Of a DNA stretch of 64,000 bases, positions 62,580-64,000 are shown piece by piece. This DNA is from Phycisphaerales bacterium (GTDB taxonomy: Bacteria; Planctomycetota; Phycisphaerae; Phycisphaerales; UBA1924), in contig DASPKU010000019.1 in the NCBI GenBank assembly GCA_035627955.1, positions 1-64,000 of the forward strand. The letters are read 5' to 3'. Under the pieces are notes generated by a model, which saw only the letters and a program-made list of their open reading frames with translations, was not told where the DNA came from and made no database searches. Position 1 is the first letter of the stretch. Every line of letters begins with the position of its first letter. The position numbers and the translations under genes are program-made.

Positions 62580-63653
62580 ATGCAGCCCCACGACCTCACC
62601 AAGCTCGACGACCTGCTGCACGACTCGCGCCTCCGCCGGGTCCACTCCCCCCGTCCAGATCAGCTCGAGCTCACGTTCCACGCCCTCCGCGCCGCCGCGG
62701 GCGCTGTCATAGAGGCACCGGTGCTGATCCGCTTCGACCAGCTCCGGGCCGTGGGGCTCGGCTACGACACCAACCCAGCAGTCAGGCCATCCCAGCTGCG
62801 CCTGGCCACCCGCCCGCGCGCGGAGGACCTCGCCCGCTGGCCCGGCGTTGAGGCCGACTGCTTCGCTACAGGCAACGTGACCACCCACGGCCACAGCCTC
62901 ATCGATGACCTCCTGCTCGGCACTCCAGAGGACTTCACCACGGCACCAGTCCGGATCTCCTTCCTCTTCGAGCAGCCCTGGCGGGCCGGCGGCGAACATG
63001 TCGAGGTCGATCTGAACATCGCGGCCGGCGCGATAAGTGCCATCGCCGACGGGGCTGAGCTCCCGGTAGATACTTGGGAGCGCCAGTACGACGAGTGGTG
63101 GCGCCTCTGGTCATCTGAGTGGGAGAAGCCCGAGGGCCCCGACCACCCCGACCTCGCCGCCGCGATCCCCGGCGGCAAGCCCGATGCACGCCCACCCACG
63201 CCGCCTCCGGACCAGCCCGCCTTCGAGGTGAGCGCGGACGAACTCCCCGCGGAACTCGCGGCCCCGCTCCGCGACTGGTACGAGGGCTCAGTCACCCAAG
63301 ACTGGCACCGCGTGGCAGCGTCCTACCTGAACATCTGCATATCGGCCGAGTCCCGTGCCAATGACCTCGAGCAAACTGCGGTCTCGCTCCAGAGCTGGCC
63401 GTTCGCGCGGATGATCGATGACTGGTGGATCGAGGGCAAGGCCGCGTGCGTCGCCGTGCGCGGCATCGAGCACTCGGCGGGTGACGATGGCGGCGAGGCA
63501 CTCGAATCGGTGTGGACCTTCAGCCTGGTGCAGACCCACGGCGCTTGGAAGATCCGCACCCACATGCAGGGCTGGCCCGCCTACCGCTCCGCGAAGCGCA
63601 TCGCATGGTGGAGGAAGCCATGGAAGCGCCGCTGGCCGACGCGGGTGAAGTGA
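62580..63653 (+). CDS. Hypothetical protein
   Basis: This 357-aa protein has no signal peptide or membrane helix and is rich in Trp and Asp. It starts MQPHDLTKLDDLLHDSRLRR and contains VRISFLFEQPWRAGGEHVEV. A Pro-rich linker (RPPTPPPDQPAF) lies at about residue 205. It ends with an alpha/beta domain (ELAAPLRDWYEGSVTQDWHR, LESVWTFSLVQTHGAWKIRT) that resembles a small NTF2-like fold by eye. I do not recognise a family. Codon use is like that of the neighbours. It stands alone after the rRNA terminator, and no ribosome site is clear. Confidence 0.7.
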   Translation: MQPHDLTKLDDLLHDSRLRRVHSPRPDQLELTFHALRAAAGAVIEAPVLIRFDQLRAVGLGYDTNPAVRPSQLRLATRPRAEDLARWPGVEADCFATGNVTTHGHSLIDDLLLGTPEDFTTAPVRISFLFEQPWRAGGEHVEVDLNIAAGAISAIADGAELPVDTWERQYDEWWRLWSSEWEKPEGPDHPDLAAAIPGGKPDARPPTPPPDQPAFEVSADELPAELAAPLRDWYEGSVTQDWHRVAASYLNICISAESRANDLEQTAVSLQSWPFARMIDDWWIEGKAACVAVRGIEHSAGDDGGEALESVWTFSLVQTHGAWKIRTHMQGWPAYRSAKRIAWWRKPWKRRWPTRVK

Positions 63654-63705
63654 TCAAACCCGATGACCCGGTGTGGCGTGTCGAACCGGCGCGGGCGCCC
63701 CGCAG

Positions 63706-63711
63706 TATCAT
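63706..63711 (+). promoter_or_regulatory. -10 box before the nucleotidyltransferase gene
   Basis: TATCAT ends 6 nt before ATG 63718, and no ribosome site is present. Confidence 0.4.
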
Positions 63712-63717
63712 GCCAAT

Positions 63718-64000
63718 ATGAAGCTCGCCGCGGTTGAGGCGGTTGCCCGAGTGCTGAACGAGGCGGGGGTTCCGTTCCTGGTTGTGGGCGGGCTGGCCGT
63801 GATCGCTCACGGATACGTGCGAACCACCCAAGATATCGATCTGGTGATCCGCCTCGAGCCGAGTGCAATTAGGAGGGCTTTCGCGGCGTTGCTGACGATC
63901 GGCTACCGACCCACGGTTCCAGTCACAGGTGAGCAGTTCGCGGATGTTCGCCAACGTGAGGGTTGGGCGCGCGACAAGGGAATGACGGTGCTGAGCTTTT
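63718..64000 (+). CDS. Nucleotidyltransferase of the AbiEii/MNT-like kind (3' end outside the window)
   Basis: The first 94 residues are visible. VPFLVVGGLAVIAHGYVRTT is followed by QDIDLVIRLEPSAIRRAF: a glycine-serine-like GG helix and a D-x-D metal pair, the core of pol-beta-type nucleotidyltransferases. Small proteins that begin like this include AbiEii/MNT-type toxins or antitoxins and uncharacterised DUF6036-like proteins. Which one cannot be told without the C-terminus and the next gene. Confidence 0.8.
   Translation, partial: MKLAAVEAVARVLNEAGVPFLVVGGLAVIAHGYVRTTQDIDLVIRLEPSAIRRAFAALLTIGYRPTVPVTGEQFADVRQREGWARDKGMTVLSF

Overview
The window reads as a chromosomal segment of a high-GC planctomycete, most likely of the class Phycisphaerae. 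The pointers are three prepilin-type genes of the planctomycete [16 protein letters not shown] kind, three exported proteins that share a C-terminal dockerin-like tail (DFNGDGDxGTDQDIE), and a 23S-5S rRNA pair with no 16S gene beside it. This placement is inferred from gene content; no database was searched.

Layout. (1) 1-4967: the right end of an integrated element. It carries a ParB-like/DPPY DNA methyltransferase (cut by the window edge), a lipoprotein with a coiled-coil tail, and a leftward two-gene nuclease operon (NucS-like PD-(D/E)XK nuclease, then a McrA-like HNH nuclease). The element ends at four phased TGGCAC sites and a displaced 3' half of tRNA-Tyr(GTA), followed by what looks like that tRNA's own terminator. 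(2) 5.0-26.4 kb: ordinary chromosome. It holds exported HAF-repeat, LamG-like and reprolysin-like proteins, prepilins, ohr, glyA, ffh, BON and glycine-zipper stress proteins, and small membrane proteins. The gaps are full of palindromes and 8-bp tandem arrays that usually sit directly after stop codons. (3) 26.5-28.7 kb: gmhB, a small coupled gene, a waaF-like heptosyltransferase and tRNA-Ala(GGC). (4) 28.7-32.2 kb: a MerR-vWA operon divergent from a Ycf46-like AAA+ ATPase. (5) 32.3-36.3 kb: a transglutaminase-like exported protein, pepA and a RelE/ParE-type toxin-antitoxin pair. (6) 36.3-40.1 kb: the translation/transcription/secretion cluster tRNA-Thr(GGT)-tuf-rpmG-tRNA-Trp(CCA)-secE-nusG. 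(7) 40.2-52.9 kb: a large AsmA-like protein, topA, a small zinc protein, miaA divergent from a degenerate sigma-70-like protein, and gatB. (8) 53.2-58.9 kb: a three-gene type IV pilus/secretion inner-membrane operon starting with pilM. (9) 59.0-62.6 kb: a 23S-5S operon with its own promoter, boxA and terminator. (10) 62.6-64.0 kb: one unknown gene and the start of a nucleotidyltransferase gene.

The element's methyltransferase and two nucleases fit a restriction or modification-sensing defence cargo. The core genes are regular housekeeping genes with several local peculiarities: divergent EF-Tu switch I, SecE with an inserted domain, L33 with half of its zinc ligands, and no rplK after nusG. 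Many start codons lie 5-8 nt after a TAnnnT -10 box, which suggests widespread leaderless transcription. The most unusual single gene is the 560-aa sigma-like protein at 49262-50944.
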